From the NCBI GenBank assembly GCA_004557125.1, contig SFET01000004.1, positions 62,001-126,000 of the forward strand: a stretch of 64,000 nt of DNA. Reading direction: 5' to 3'. Source of the stretch: Clostridiales bacterium (GTDB lineage Bacteria; Bacillota; Clostridia; Christensenellales; Aristaeellaceae). The position numbers and the translations under genes were made by a program. The notes under the pieces were generated by a model. The model was given only the letters and a program-made list of their open reading frames with translations. It was not told the DNA's origin and ran no database searches. Positions 1-6,501 of this stretch are shown here, one piece after another; positions within the stretch are counted from its first letter, which is position 1, and every line of letters starts with the position of its first letter.

Positions 1-2
1 GG

Positions 3-581
3 ATGAATAAGCGGGCGTTTTTGCGGGCGCTGTCGAGGGAGCTGCGGGGATTGCCCCGCGGGGAGCGCGCGGCGTCGCTGGACTACTACGGAGAGATGAT
101 ACAGGACCGCATGGAGGAGGGCCTGAGCGAGGAGGAGGCGGTGGCCTGCCTGGGCGGCGCGGACGAGATCGCCCGGCAGATCCGTCAGGGGGAGGCACTC
201 CCGGAGAAGCGCGCACGCCGCTTCAGCGCGTGGGTCATCGTGCTGATCGTGCTGGGCTCGCCGCTGTGGCTGTCGCTGATGATTGCGGCCCTTGCGGTGA
301 TTCTGGCGGCGTACATCGTGGCCTGGTCGCTGGTCGCCGCGCTGTACGCCGTGCTGCTGGGTTTGGCGGTCTGTGGGTCCTGCGGCCTGCTGGGCTTTGC
401 GGCGGGCTTAATCAAGGGGAACTTTGCACAGGCCGCGCTGCTGCTGGGCGGCGGCTGCGCATTGCTGGGACTTATGCTGCTGGTTCTGCCGTGGCTCAAT
501 CGCGTCACGGCGGCGGTGGCCAATGCCAGCGCCTGGTGCGCGCGAAAAATACTGTACCTGTCGGGAAGGGGGAAGGCATGA
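3..581 (+). CDS. DUF1700 (HAAS domain) membrane protein
   Basis: Encodes 192 residues. Residues 1-60 are a charged helical HAAS-type domain (MNKRAFLRALSRELRGLP, then an 'EEAVACLGGADEIARQI' element). Residues 75-170 are very hydrophobic and hold about four membrane helices. Family knowledge: DUF1700 proteins usually sit between a PadR-type regulator and a DUF4097 protein and are linked to envelope stress or membrane sensing. The DUF4097 gene follows here with an ATGA overlap; any PadR gene would lie before the window. The ATG at position 3 is the only visible start and its ribosome binding site is cut off by the window edge, so a longer N-terminus cannot be excluded. Confidence 0.8.
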   Translation: MNKRAFLRALSRELRGLPRGERAASLDYYGEMIQDRMEEGLSEEEAVACLGGADEIARQIRQGEALPEKRARRFSAWVIVLIVLGSPLWLSLMIAALAVILAAYIVAWSLVAALYAVLLGLAVCGSCGLLGFAAGLIKGNFAQAALLLGGGCALLGLMLLVLPWLNRVTAAVANASAWCARKILYLSGRGKA

Positions 582-1366
582 TGCATGCATGGGAAAGAAA
601 GATTGTGCGCGTGGGTGCGCTGCTGCTGGCCGTTGGCGCGCTGCTGTTTGTGGGCGTTCTGGCGCTGAACGGCTTCAACTTCGATCGCTTTGCCCGGGCG
701 GTCTCCTACAAACGGACGACCTACTCGCCCGAGGGGGTGTTTGACCGTTTGGATGTATCCGTGGTGAACGCGGACGTCCGGCTGCAGCCCGCACAGGACG
801 GCACCTGCCGGGTGATCTGCGACGAATCGGGGCGCGGCGCCTACACCGTCGAGGTTCAGGACGGCTTGCTCATGGTGCGCTGCGAAAGCCACTGGTATGA
901 CAGCATCGGCATCAACCTGAGCGAGCCGGAGCTGACGCTGGTGTTGCCGGAGAAGGAGTATGCCCAGGCGCTGATTCACAGCGTCAGCGGAGACGTGGAC
1001 GTGGGAAGGCTGCACATCGATGCCCTCGCCATTGACACCACCAGCGGCGAGATCGGGCTGGAGAACCTGACGCTGGGCAGCCTGAACGTGGAGACCGTCA
1101 GCGGCGACGTGGATGTGCTGGACAGCGTGGCCTTAGGCGACGTGAGCATCCGCACCACCAGCGGCGAGATCGAGCTGGACAACGCCGACGGCGCGAACTT
1201 TGAGATCACCACCGTCAGCGGCGACGTGGAGGGAACGCTGCGCAGCGGCAAGGAATTCTCCATCCGTAGCGTCAGCGGCGACATCTCCGCGCCGGAATCC
1301 ACGCCGGGCGGCGGTGCGTTCAGCGCTTCCACCACCAGCGGCGAAGTGAAGATCGGCGTAAAATAG
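578..1366 (+). CDS. DUF4097 family beta-repeat envelope protein
   Basis: 262 residues starting at ATG 578, which overlaps the previous stop (ATGA) and follows a GGGAAGGGGGAAGG ribosome site; the reading frame is open upstream, but that part is a shadow of the previous gene. One N-terminal membrane helix (about residues 12-32) anchors an extracytoplasmic part. The C-terminal half is built of 18-21 residue repeats, each with a T/V-SG-E/D turn, typical of DUF4097 adhesin-like beta-solenoids. Co-transcription with DUF1700 suggests a membrane-associated pair. The precise role of this family is not established. Confidence 0.8.
   Translation: MMHAWERKIVRVGALLLAVGALLFVGVLALNGFNFDRFARAVSYKRTTYSPEGVFDRLDVSVVNADVRLQPAQDGTCRVICDESGRGAYTVEVQDGLLMVRCESHWYDSIGINLSEPELTLVLPEKEYAQALIHSVSGDVDVGRLHIDALAIDTTSGEIGLENLTLGSLNVETVSGDVDVLDSVALGDVSIRTTSGEIELDNADGANFEITTVSGDVEGTLRSGKEFSIRSVSGDISAPESTPGGGAFSASTTSGEVKIGVK
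984..1345 (+). repeat. Seven in-gene SGE/SGD repeats
   Basis: Seven copies of a short DNA motif around GTCAGCGGCGAC or ACCAGCGGCGAG recur every 55-63 nt inside the DUF4097 gene (near 984, 1041, 1096, 1158, 1213, 1270 and 1333). They encode VSGD, TSGE, VSGD, TSGE, VSGD, VSGD, TSGE, one per beta-solenoid turn. The near-identical DNA could permit copy-number change. Confidence 0.7.
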
Positions 1367-1379
1367 AAAAACGCAACCC

Positions 1380-1425
1380 GGCCCGGCGCGCTTCACCGGG
1401 CCAGTGCAATTGCCAATCGTTGGCA
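1380..1425. promoter_or_regulatory. Hairpin plus TGCCAA-TCG-TTGGCA palindrome
   Basis: A 7 bp stem (GGCCCGG 1380-1386 with CCGGGCC 1396-1402) follows the DUF4097 stop but has no U-tract. A perfect 6 bp inverted repeat, TGCCAA/TTGGCA at 1411-1425, follows at once and lies upstream of the lipoprotein gene. It may be an operator. I see no clear promoter hexamers here. Confidence 0.35.
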
Positions 1426-1496
1426 GAATGTTCATACTTTGTCCATGCCGGTACAACAATGCAGGGGTAGAATGGCGGGCATTGGAGGATTGAAAC

Positions 1497-2792
1497 ATGA
1501 AGCGATGGATATCAATGCTGATGATTCCTGTGCTCCTGCTCTCCGGCTGCGCAGCGCAGGCGGAAGCGGAGTCTGCGCAGCGCAGCTATGCCGCGGTGGA
1601 GGTGCTGGACCGCGATGGGGAGCTGAGCGGCTCGATCATCTCCGTCAACGCCGGAGAGAGCGCGGTGTGGGCCGCTGCGGGAACGCTGTCTCTGCGGGAT
1701 GCGAGCATCGTGCGCAGCTGCGACGCCCCGTCATACGGGGATGCGGCGCGGCTCTATGGCGCGGGTGCGGCGGTGCTTGCGACCGGCGGATCGATCAATA
1801 TGCGGGATTCTGCCGTCGATACCGACGCACCGGGCGCGGCGGGCCTGTTTGCCTGCGGCGGCCGCCTGGATGCGGCCAACGTCTCCATCAACACCCTGCA
1901 GAGCGATTCCGTGGGAATATGCGCCTCCCTCGAAGGTGTGCTGCGGGCGCAGGCGCTCAGCGTCACCACCGGAGGTACAGATTCGCCTGCGATTCGCGCC
2001 CTGAGCGGCGGAAGCGTCACGGTGGAGGGCGGCAGTTATGCCGCCGACGGCGCAGACTCCGTGGCGGTGCACGCGGCTGCGGGACGGATTGCGGCAACGG
2101 ATGCGCAGTTCCGCACCGGCGCGGGAGAGGTTGTCCGGCTGGAGGAGGGCGGGGAAGTTCGCCTGGAGAACTGCCGCCTGGATGCAGCTGCGGCCAAGAG
2201 CCCGGACGGCTACGCCTGCGCGGTGCGCCTGTGCGGTGCGGACGGCGGTCGCTTTGAGATGTCCGGCGGTGTGCTGAGCGCGCAGTGCGGCGATCTGTTC
2301 CGCATGGAGGGAGGCGCGGCGGAGATCGTCCTCTCCAGCGTGCAGCTTACAGCGGCAGAGGAGGATCGGCTGCTGGTCTGCGCAGGCGGCTCCGGCCGTT
2401 TCACTGCCATCGGCCAGGCCCTCTCGGGCGACGTGCGCCTGAGCGGCGGCGCAGATCTCGATTTCTACCTCTGTGAAGGCAGCAGCTTTACCGGATCGGT
2501 TGGGTCCGATGCGGATGCGGCCGCAGGCGCTTGCAGCCTGTACATCGACGAAAGCTCTGTCTGGACCGTCACCGGTGACAGCGCACTCGCCAGCCTCAGC
2601 TGCGCCGGCGCCATCGTGGACGGGGAGGGCCGCAGCGTGCGCGTTGTCGGCACGGACGGAACGCTGTATCTGCAGGGGGAGAGCGCGTACACCGTCACCG
2701 TCGACCGCTATCAGAAGCTCTGCGACATGAGCGGTGCGGGCCGCATCGCCCCGGTGCAGGAGGACTCGGCCGAGCTGGAAGCGGCGGCGTAG
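1497..2792 (+). CDS. Predicted lipoprotein with repeated beta-strand architecture
   Basis: 431 residues. The N-terminus is a lipoprotein signal (MKRW, hydrophobic core, LLSGC lipobox with Cys18), so the mature protein should be lipid-anchored outside the membrane. The rest is rich in Gly, Ala, Ser and short alternating strands ('GGSINMRDS', 'GGSVTVEGG', 'LSGGADLDFYL'), which resembles a right-handed parallel beta-helix. I do not recognise a named family or catalytic motif. ATG 1497 has a GGAGG ribosome site 8 nt upstream. The gene stands alone, ends at a strong terminator, and follows the DUF1700/DUF4097 pair. An adhesin or surface carbohydrate-binding role is possible but unproven. Confidence 0.6.
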   Translation: MKRWISMLMIPVLLLSGCAAQAEAESAQRSYAAVEVLDRDGELSGSIISVNAGESAVWAAAGTLSLRDASIVRSCDAPSYGDAARLYGAGAAVLATGGSINMRDSAVDTDAPGAAGLFACGGRLDAANVSINTLQSDSVGICASLEGVLRAQALSVTTGGTDSPAIRALSGGSVTVEGGSYAADGADSVAVHAAAGRIAATDAQFRTGAGEVVRLEEGGEVRLENCRLDAAAAKSPDGYACAVRLCGADGGRFEMSGGVLSAQCGDLFRMEGGAAEIVLSSVQLTAAEEDRLLVCAGGSGRFTAIGQALSGDVRLSGGADLDFYLCEGSSFTGSVGSDADAAAGACSLYIDESSVWTVTGDSALASLSCAGAIVDGEGRSVRVVGTDGTLYLQGESAYTVTVDRYQKLCDMSGAGRIAPVQEDSAELEAAA

Positions 2793-2805
2793 TCCCGTCG
2801 GAAGC

Positions 2806-2848
2806 TGCGAAAGGGCGGCCCGCGATTTCGGCGGGCCGCCCTTTCGCA
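2806..2848. terminator. Perfect 18-bp bidirectional terminator stem
   Basis: The left arm 2806-2823 pairs perfectly with 2831-2848 around a 7 nt loop. It lies between two convergent genes and ends in CTTTCGCA on the plus strand, so it probably serves both. There is no long U-tract. Confidence 0.7.
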
Positions 2849-2857
2849 TGCGGCGCA

Positions 2858-3265
2858 TTATTTCATATATTTGTCGATTGCCTGGCACAGATCGTCGATG
2901 GCCTGCTGGTCGCCCTCCTTTGCGGCGTCGATGATGCAGTGCTTCAGATGATCCTGCAGGATGATCTTGCCGGTGTTGTCGATGGCGCTGCGCACCGCGG
3001 CGATCTGGATCAGCACCTCGGAGCAGTCGCGGCCCTCCTCCACCATGCGCTTGACGGACTGCAGATGTCCGATGGCGCGGCTCAGGCGGTTGAGCACCGC
3101 GCGGGTGTTTTCGTGGGTGTGGGTATGACCGTGGGCATGGCAGTGCTCGTGGTCGTGCGCATGGTCATGGCTCCCGTCATCGTGGCTGTGGGCGATGCCG
3201 TGGGCGTGGAGGTACTCATGGTCGTGCTCCGGCATCGTGGGATCGAAAGTGTGCTCGTCTTGCAA
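2858..3265 (-). CDS. CsoR/InrS-like metal-sensing repressor with His-rich tail
   Basis: 135 residues. Residues 55-135 are a CsoR/RcnR-family (DUF156) all-helical repressor domain. The metal ligands are clear: Cys81, His106 and Cys110, with the same spacing as the C-H-C site of CsoR and InrS. Residues 14-51 hold about 17 histidines. One of these, His49, lies 32 residues before Cys81, the offset I recall for the fourth, nickel-binding His of InrS. The start is TTG at 3265, preceded by AGAGGTGAT. Its neighbour across the divergent promoter is a His-rich protein followed by CooT, so I favour Ni(II) sensing over Cu(I); sequence alone does not settle this. Probably autoregulated through the palindrome at 3295-3308. 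Confidence 0.8.
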   Translation of the reverse strand: MQDEHTFDPTMPEHDHEYLHAHGIAHSHDDGSHDHAHDHEHCHAHGHTHTHENTRAVLNRLSRAIGHLQSVKRMVEEGRDCSEVLIQIAAVRSAIDNTGKIILQDHLKHCIIDAAKEGDQQAIDDLCQAIDKYMK

Positions 3266-3294
3266 TAGGGATCACCTCTTTTTCCTGTTTCTAT

Positions 3295-3325
3295 TTTACG
3301 ATAGTAAATCGCTTTTTGCAAGCCG
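3295..3325 (-). promoter_or_regulatory. Promoter of the metal repressor with palindromic operator
   Basis: On the minus strand a TTGCAA box is followed, after 17 nt, by TAAAAT. The palindrome TTTAC-TATC-GTAAA (3295-3308) overlaps the end of the spacer and the -10 box, where a bound repressor would block RNA polymerase. The hexamers and palindrome are read directly; the link to the repressor is inferred. Confidence 0.5.
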
Positions 3326-3481
3326 TACGGGGGGATATTTTGTACCGGCGGCGCAGACGAATTTGCGGAGGCCCATCGCCCTGTGGCAGCTCTGCGATTT
3401 TCGCGAAAAGCGCGTATTTTCTGCGAAGCGGCGTTTGAATCTCTCCGCAACGGTTGATGGATGAAGCGTGGAATGCATTTT

Positions 3482-3510
3482 TTGACAAATGCGCCCACAT
3501 GGGTTATAAT
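3482..3510 (+). promoter_or_regulatory. Promoter of His-rich protein gene
   Basis: TTGACA (3482-3487), a 17 nt spacer and TATAAT (3505-3510), a consensus sigma-A promoter 48 nt before the start codon. The stretch 3309-3481 between the two divergent promoters shows nothing else I can name. Confidence 0.75.
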
Positions 3511-3557
3511 GGAGTGAGATCGGATAGAATATCCGGCGAAACAAGGAGATATGCAGT

Positions 3558-3986
3558 ATGAATCAGAACGAACATGAATATATGCACGCCCACGGAATTC
3601 CCCACAGCCATGACGGCGAGGACCACGAGCACCATCACGAGCACGAGCATCCCCACGATCATGAGCATCATCATGACCATGATCATCCCCACGATCACGG
3701 CCATCATCACGACCACCCCCACGACCACGAGCATCCCCACTGCGACAAGGGCATCTGCGGCGATTGTGCGGGCTGCGGCGATGTGGATCCCAAGACCGAA
3801 TTGATCGCGCTGATGAAGTACATGGTGGGCCACAACGCGGCCCACGCCAACGAGCTGGCCCAGCTGGCCGGCAAGCTCAAGGACATGGGTGAGAACGTCG
3901 CCTACGAGCAGGTGATGCAGGCCGTGTCCGACTTTGAGAAGGGCAACATGCGCCTGTCCACGGTGCTGGCGGCGCTCAACGCCTGA
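3558..3986 (+). CDS. Histidine-rich metal-binding protein
   Basis: 142 residues. Residues 1-61 contain 28 histidines in HxH and HHH clusters alternating with Asp/Glu. They are followed by four cysteines (Cys62, 67, 70, 73; C-x4-C-x2-C-x2-C). Residues 78-142 are a helical domain of unknown fold ('LIALMKYMVGHNAAH'). No signal peptide is present, so the protein is cytosolic. Its N-terminus nearly matches that of the neighbouring repressor (HEY-M/L-HAHGI-P/A-HSHD). The cooT gene begins 15 nt later, so a role in nickel storage or delivery to CODH/ACS is the best inference. ATG 3558 follows AAGGAGAT. A zinc or cobalt buffer is the alternative. Confidence 0.7.
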   Translation: MNQNEHEYMHAHGIPHSHDGEDHEHHHEHEHPHDHEHHHDHDHPHDHGHHHDHPHDHEHPHCDKGICGDCAGCGDVDPKTELIALMKYMVGHNAAHANELAQLAGKLKDMGENVAYEQVMQAVSDFEKGNMRLSTVLAALNA

Positions 3987-4001
3987 ATGGAGGAATGAAG
4001 G

Positions 4002-4196
4002 ATGTGCCTGTCCACGGTATACAAGAATGAAAAGACCCCGGAAAATGAAGTTTTGAAGAATGTGATGACCATCACCTGCGAAAACGGCCTTGTGACCCTC
4101 ACAGACATCCTCGGCCGCGAGGCTGTGGTGGAGGGCGAGCTGCTCTGCGCGGACCTGACCGGCGGCACCGTTGTGCTGCGGACGAAGGCCAGCTGA
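4002..4196 (+). CDS. cooT: CooT-family nickel-binding protein
   Basis: 64 residues beginning MCLSTVY, the hallmark of the CooT family, in which Cys2 binds Ni(II) at a dimer interface. In Rhodospirillum rubrum CooT helps insert nickel into carbon monoxide dehydrogenase. The length matches the family (about 60-66 residues). The start at 4002 follows GGAGGAATGAAGG. It is co-transcribed with the His-rich gene and ends at a clear terminator. Wood-Ljungdahl genes begin about 440 nt further on, which supports a role in maturing CODH/ACS, although no CODH gene is in this window. Confidence 0.8.
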   Translation: MCLSTVYKNEKTPENEVLKNVMTITCENGLVTLTDILGREAVVEGELLCADLTGGTVVLRTKAS

Positions 4197-4204
4197 CGCG
4201 ATCC

Positions 4205-4239
4205 GCCGGCATCCGTACCCCTGCGGATGCCGGCTTTTC
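4205..4239 (+). terminator. Terminator after cooT
   Basis: An 11 bp perfect stem (GCCGGCATCCG 4205-4215 with 4224-4234) followed by TTTTC closes the His-rich/cooT unit. Confidence 0.8.
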
Positions 4240-4274
4240 ACTGTACGGATCGGGAATCGAAGGAGGTGCGACGG

Positions 4275-4505
4275 ATGGCGCTCTACGAAGTGGTGCGCGA
4301 AATAGAGAACAGCTGCTCCCGCAACCAGATGCGGGACGTGTTCTTCGACGAGATCGAGACCGACGATCCTCTGGAGGCGGTGCGCCGCCTGCTCAGGGAC
4401 GAGACGGATCCCGAACTGACGCTGGAGGAGCACGACGGCGAGAGCCTGACGGTGTATGCAAAGTCCGCAGGCATGACCCAGCGCTTCCTCTTCACCAAAA
4501 TTTGA
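4275..4505 (+). CDS. Small acidic protein next to Wood-Ljungdahl genes, function unknown
   Basis: 76 residues, MALYEVVREIENSC start. The sequence is acidic and predicted to be mostly helical at first, then strand-rich ('LTLEEHDGESLTVYAK'). It has a single Cys at position 14 and no signal or membrane segment. ATG 4275 follows AGGAGGTG; the frame is open further upstream but without a ribosome site. I do not recognise the family. It lies between cooT and metF with terminators on both sides, so it may be its own unit. The position suggests a helper in C1 or metal metabolism, but nothing in the protein proves it. Confidence 0.6.
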   Translation: MALYEVVREIENSCSRNQMRDVFFDEIETDDPLEAVRRLLRDETDPELTLEEHDGESLTVYAKSAGMTQRFLFTKI

Positions 4506-4525
4506 CATAAATGCGTTCGTTTTAT

Positions 4526-4565
4526 AAACGGAGCGCTTGCAAGTGCGCCCGTTTTGTGCTATTAT
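4526..4565 (+). promoter_or_regulatory. Terminator overlapping the metF promoter
   Basis: AAACGG-A-GCGC (4526-4536) pairs with GCGC-CCGTTT (4545-4554), followed by TGTG: a terminator for the small upstream gene. Its loop carries TTGCAA (4537-4542), which is 17 nt from TATTAT (4560-4565), a plausible metF promoter. A second TATAAT lies at 4573-4578. Confidence 0.5.
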
Positions 4566-4637
4566 AGAATAGTATAATAAGCTGACTACGGGTCTGCTAG
4601 CATATACGATATGATGAAGAAACAGGAGGAAACCATC

Positions 4638-5567
4638 ATGAGAGTTTCGGAGATTTTCAAAGAGCGCGCTTCATTTTCTTTTGAAGTGTTCCCGCCGAAG
4701 ACCGACGTGGGCATGGAGAAGCTCTGCAACGAAGGCGGCGTTCTGGATCAGCTTTATAGCCTGAATCCTGATTATATCTCCTGCACCTACGGCGCCGGCG
4801 GAACCAACGTCGGCAAGAACCTCGAGGTTCTGGACAAGATCAAGCAGGACGGCAAGGCCATCCCGGTGACCCACTTCACCTGCATCGGCAACACCAAGGA
4901 CGATATCCGCGAGAAGCTGCAGACCTACCTGGATCACGGCATCAACCACATCCTGGCGCTGCGCGGCGACCTGCCCTTCGGCTGGACCGGAACCAACGGT
5001 GACCTCCACTATGCCACCGAGCTGGTCAAGTTCATCCGCAAGGAGTTCGGCGACAAGTTCACCATCGCCGTGGCCGGCTCTCCCGAGGGTCATGTGCAGT
5101 GCCGCAGCCTGGAGTCCGACATCTCCTTCCTGAAGCAGAAGCAGGACAACGGCGCCGACTACGTCATCTCTCAGCTGTGCTGGGATATGGACCAGTTCCG
5201 CTACTGGCTGGACGCCGTGCGCGCGGCGGGCGTGACCATGCCCATCGACGTCGGCATCATGCCCATCACCACCATCTCCGGCACCCTGACTAACGCGCTG
5301 AGCCGCAACGCCTGCGTCATGGACCGCAAGCTGTGCGAGATCATCTCCAAGTACTGGATCTTCCCGAATCCCTATGATCCCGCTCCCTTCGATGCTGCCG
5401 CGGAGCAGAAGAAGGCGGACTTCCGCAAGGCCGGCCTGGACTACACCATCGAGCTGATCGACCAGTATCGCGCCTGCGGCGTGGACGGCATCCATCTCTA
5501 TGCCCTGAACAAGTTCGAGGACGTCAACTACATCGTCAAGAACTCCGGTATCGTGGATTACGTCTGA
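4638..5567 (+). CDS. metF: Methylenetetrahydrofolate reductase
   Basis: 309 residues, the usual MetF size. It reduces 5,10-methylene-THF to 5-methyl-THF with a flavin cofactor, which is the last folate step before methyl transfer to the corrinoid protein or to homocysteine. The N-terminal 'SFEVFPPKT' strand with the catalytic Glu, 'YISCTYGAGGT', 'HILALRGD' and the C-terminal 'GIHLYALN' are typical of the TIM-barrel family. I start at 4638 because AGGAGG lies just upstream; ATG codons at 4611 and 4614 are in frame but lack one. No metV gene is adjacent. The cooC-acsDCE genes follow, pointing to a Wood-Ljungdahl role. Confidence 0.92.
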   Translation: MRVSEIFKERASFSFEVFPPKTDVGMEKLCNEGGVLDQLYSLNPDYISCTYGAGGTNVGKNLEVLDKIKQDGKAIPVTHFTCIGNTKDDIREKLQTYLDHGINHILALRGDLPFGWTGTNGDLHYATELVKFIRKEFGDKFTIAVAGSPEGHVQCRSLESDISFLKQKQDNGADYVISQLCWDMDQFRYWLDAVRAAGVTMPIDVGIMPITTISGTLTNALSRNACVMDRKLCEIISKYWIFPNPYDPAPFDAAAEQKKADFRKAGLDYTIELIDQYRACGVDGIHLYALNKFEDVNYIVKNSGIVDYV

Positions 5568-5590
5568 TCCGACCGATCCGTTTCCAACCC

Positions 5591-5621
5591 GACCGGTGCG
5601 CAGCAACCTGCGCCGCCGGTC
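5591..5621. other. GC-rich hairpin between metF and cooC
   Basis: GACCGG-T-GCGCAG pairs with CTGCGC-CG-CCGGTC around a CAAC loop. There is no U-tract, so it may be an mRNA processing or stability element and not a terminator. The remaining bases of this 138 nt gap show no other signal I can support. Confidence 0.35.
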
Positions 5622-5705
5622 AGACTTCGGCTTCCGGGGCGCGGTGCGTCCGGGAGGCCGGATAAGTGCGAAGCACAATATTTCGCAAACCAAGGAGCTT
5701 TCGTC

Positions 5706-6476
5706 ATGACCCACACTATTGCAGTCGCCGGCAAGGGCGGCGTCGGAAAGACGACCACCTGCGGCATGTTGATCGAATACCTTTGCAAGAAGCAGAACGG
5801 CCCCATTCTGGTGGTCGATGCGGATGCAAATTCCAATCTGAACGAGGTTCTCGGCGTCGAGGTCGAGACCACGCTGGGCGATATCCGCGAGGAGATGGCC
5901 CGGGCCGAGCTGATGAAGGACAGCCCCATTCCCAAGGGAATGACCAAGGCGGAGTATGCGGAGATGAAGTTTTCCTCGGCGCTGGTCGAGGAGGATGACT
6001 TCGACATGCTCGTCATGGGCCGCACCCAGGGCAAGGGCTGCTACTGCTACGTCAACGGCGTGCTCAAGGCCCAGATGGACAAGTATTACGGCAACTACCG
6101 CTACATGGTCATCGACAATGAAGCGGGTCTGGAGCACATCAGCCGCGGCGTACTGCCCCACGTGGACACGTTGCTGCTCATCAGCGACTGCTCCCGCCGG
6201 GGAATTCAGGCCGTGGCCCGCATCGCCGAGATGGTCAGGGACCTGGAGCTCAAGCCCGGCACCATGAAGTTGATCGTCAACCGCGCGCCCGGCGGCGTGC
6301 TGAACGCCGCGGTTCTCGAGGAAATTGAAAAGCACGGCCTGGATCTGGTTGGCGTTCTCCCGCAGGACGAAACCGTCTACGAGTACGACTGCGAGGGCAA
6401 GCCCAGCGCCAAGGTTCCGGAGGACAACCCGGTCAAGGTCGCGCTTCGCTCAATTATGGAAAAACTGGACCTGTAA
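5706..6476 (+). CDS. cooC: CooC/AcsF-type nickel-insertion ATPase
   Basis: 256 residues. A deviant Walker A motif, GKGGVGKTT (residues 9-17), marks the SIMIBI/MinD class. 'VVDADAN' (37-42) and a Cys-x-Cys pair (Cys112, Cys114 in 'GCYCY') match CooC, whose dimer binds nickel between the two CxC motifs. CooC hydrolyses ATP to load nickel into CODH, and its homologue AcsF serves acetyl-CoA synthase. The gene precedes acsD by 25 nt and belongs to the same operon. ATG 5706 is preceded by AAGGAG. Confidence 0.9.
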   Translation: MTHTIAVAGKGGVGKTTTCGMLIEYLCKKQNGPILVVDADANSNLNEVLGVEVETTLGDIREEMARAELMKDSPIPKGMTKAEYAEMKFSSALVEEDDFDMLVMGRTQGKGCYCYVNGVLKAQMDKYYGNYRYMVIDNEAGLEHISRGVLPHVDTLLLISDCSRRGIQAVARIAEMVRDLELKPGTMKLIVNRAPGGVLNAAVLEEIEKHGLDLVGVLPQDETVYEYDCEGKPSAKVPEDNPVKVALRSIMEKLDL

Positions 6477-6501
6477 ACTAAGAACTTAGGGGGATACGAT
6501 T

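Noticed and set aside
3597..3740. Short CAC/GAC-rich tandem repeats that look like a repeat array
   Set aside because: They are codons for a His/Asp-rich protein tract in an open frame, with no spacer-repeat pattern, so not CRISPR.
4671..6335. A 554-codon frame opposite metF and cooC
   Set aside because: Same reason: the sense frames are full MetF and CooC with clear motifs.
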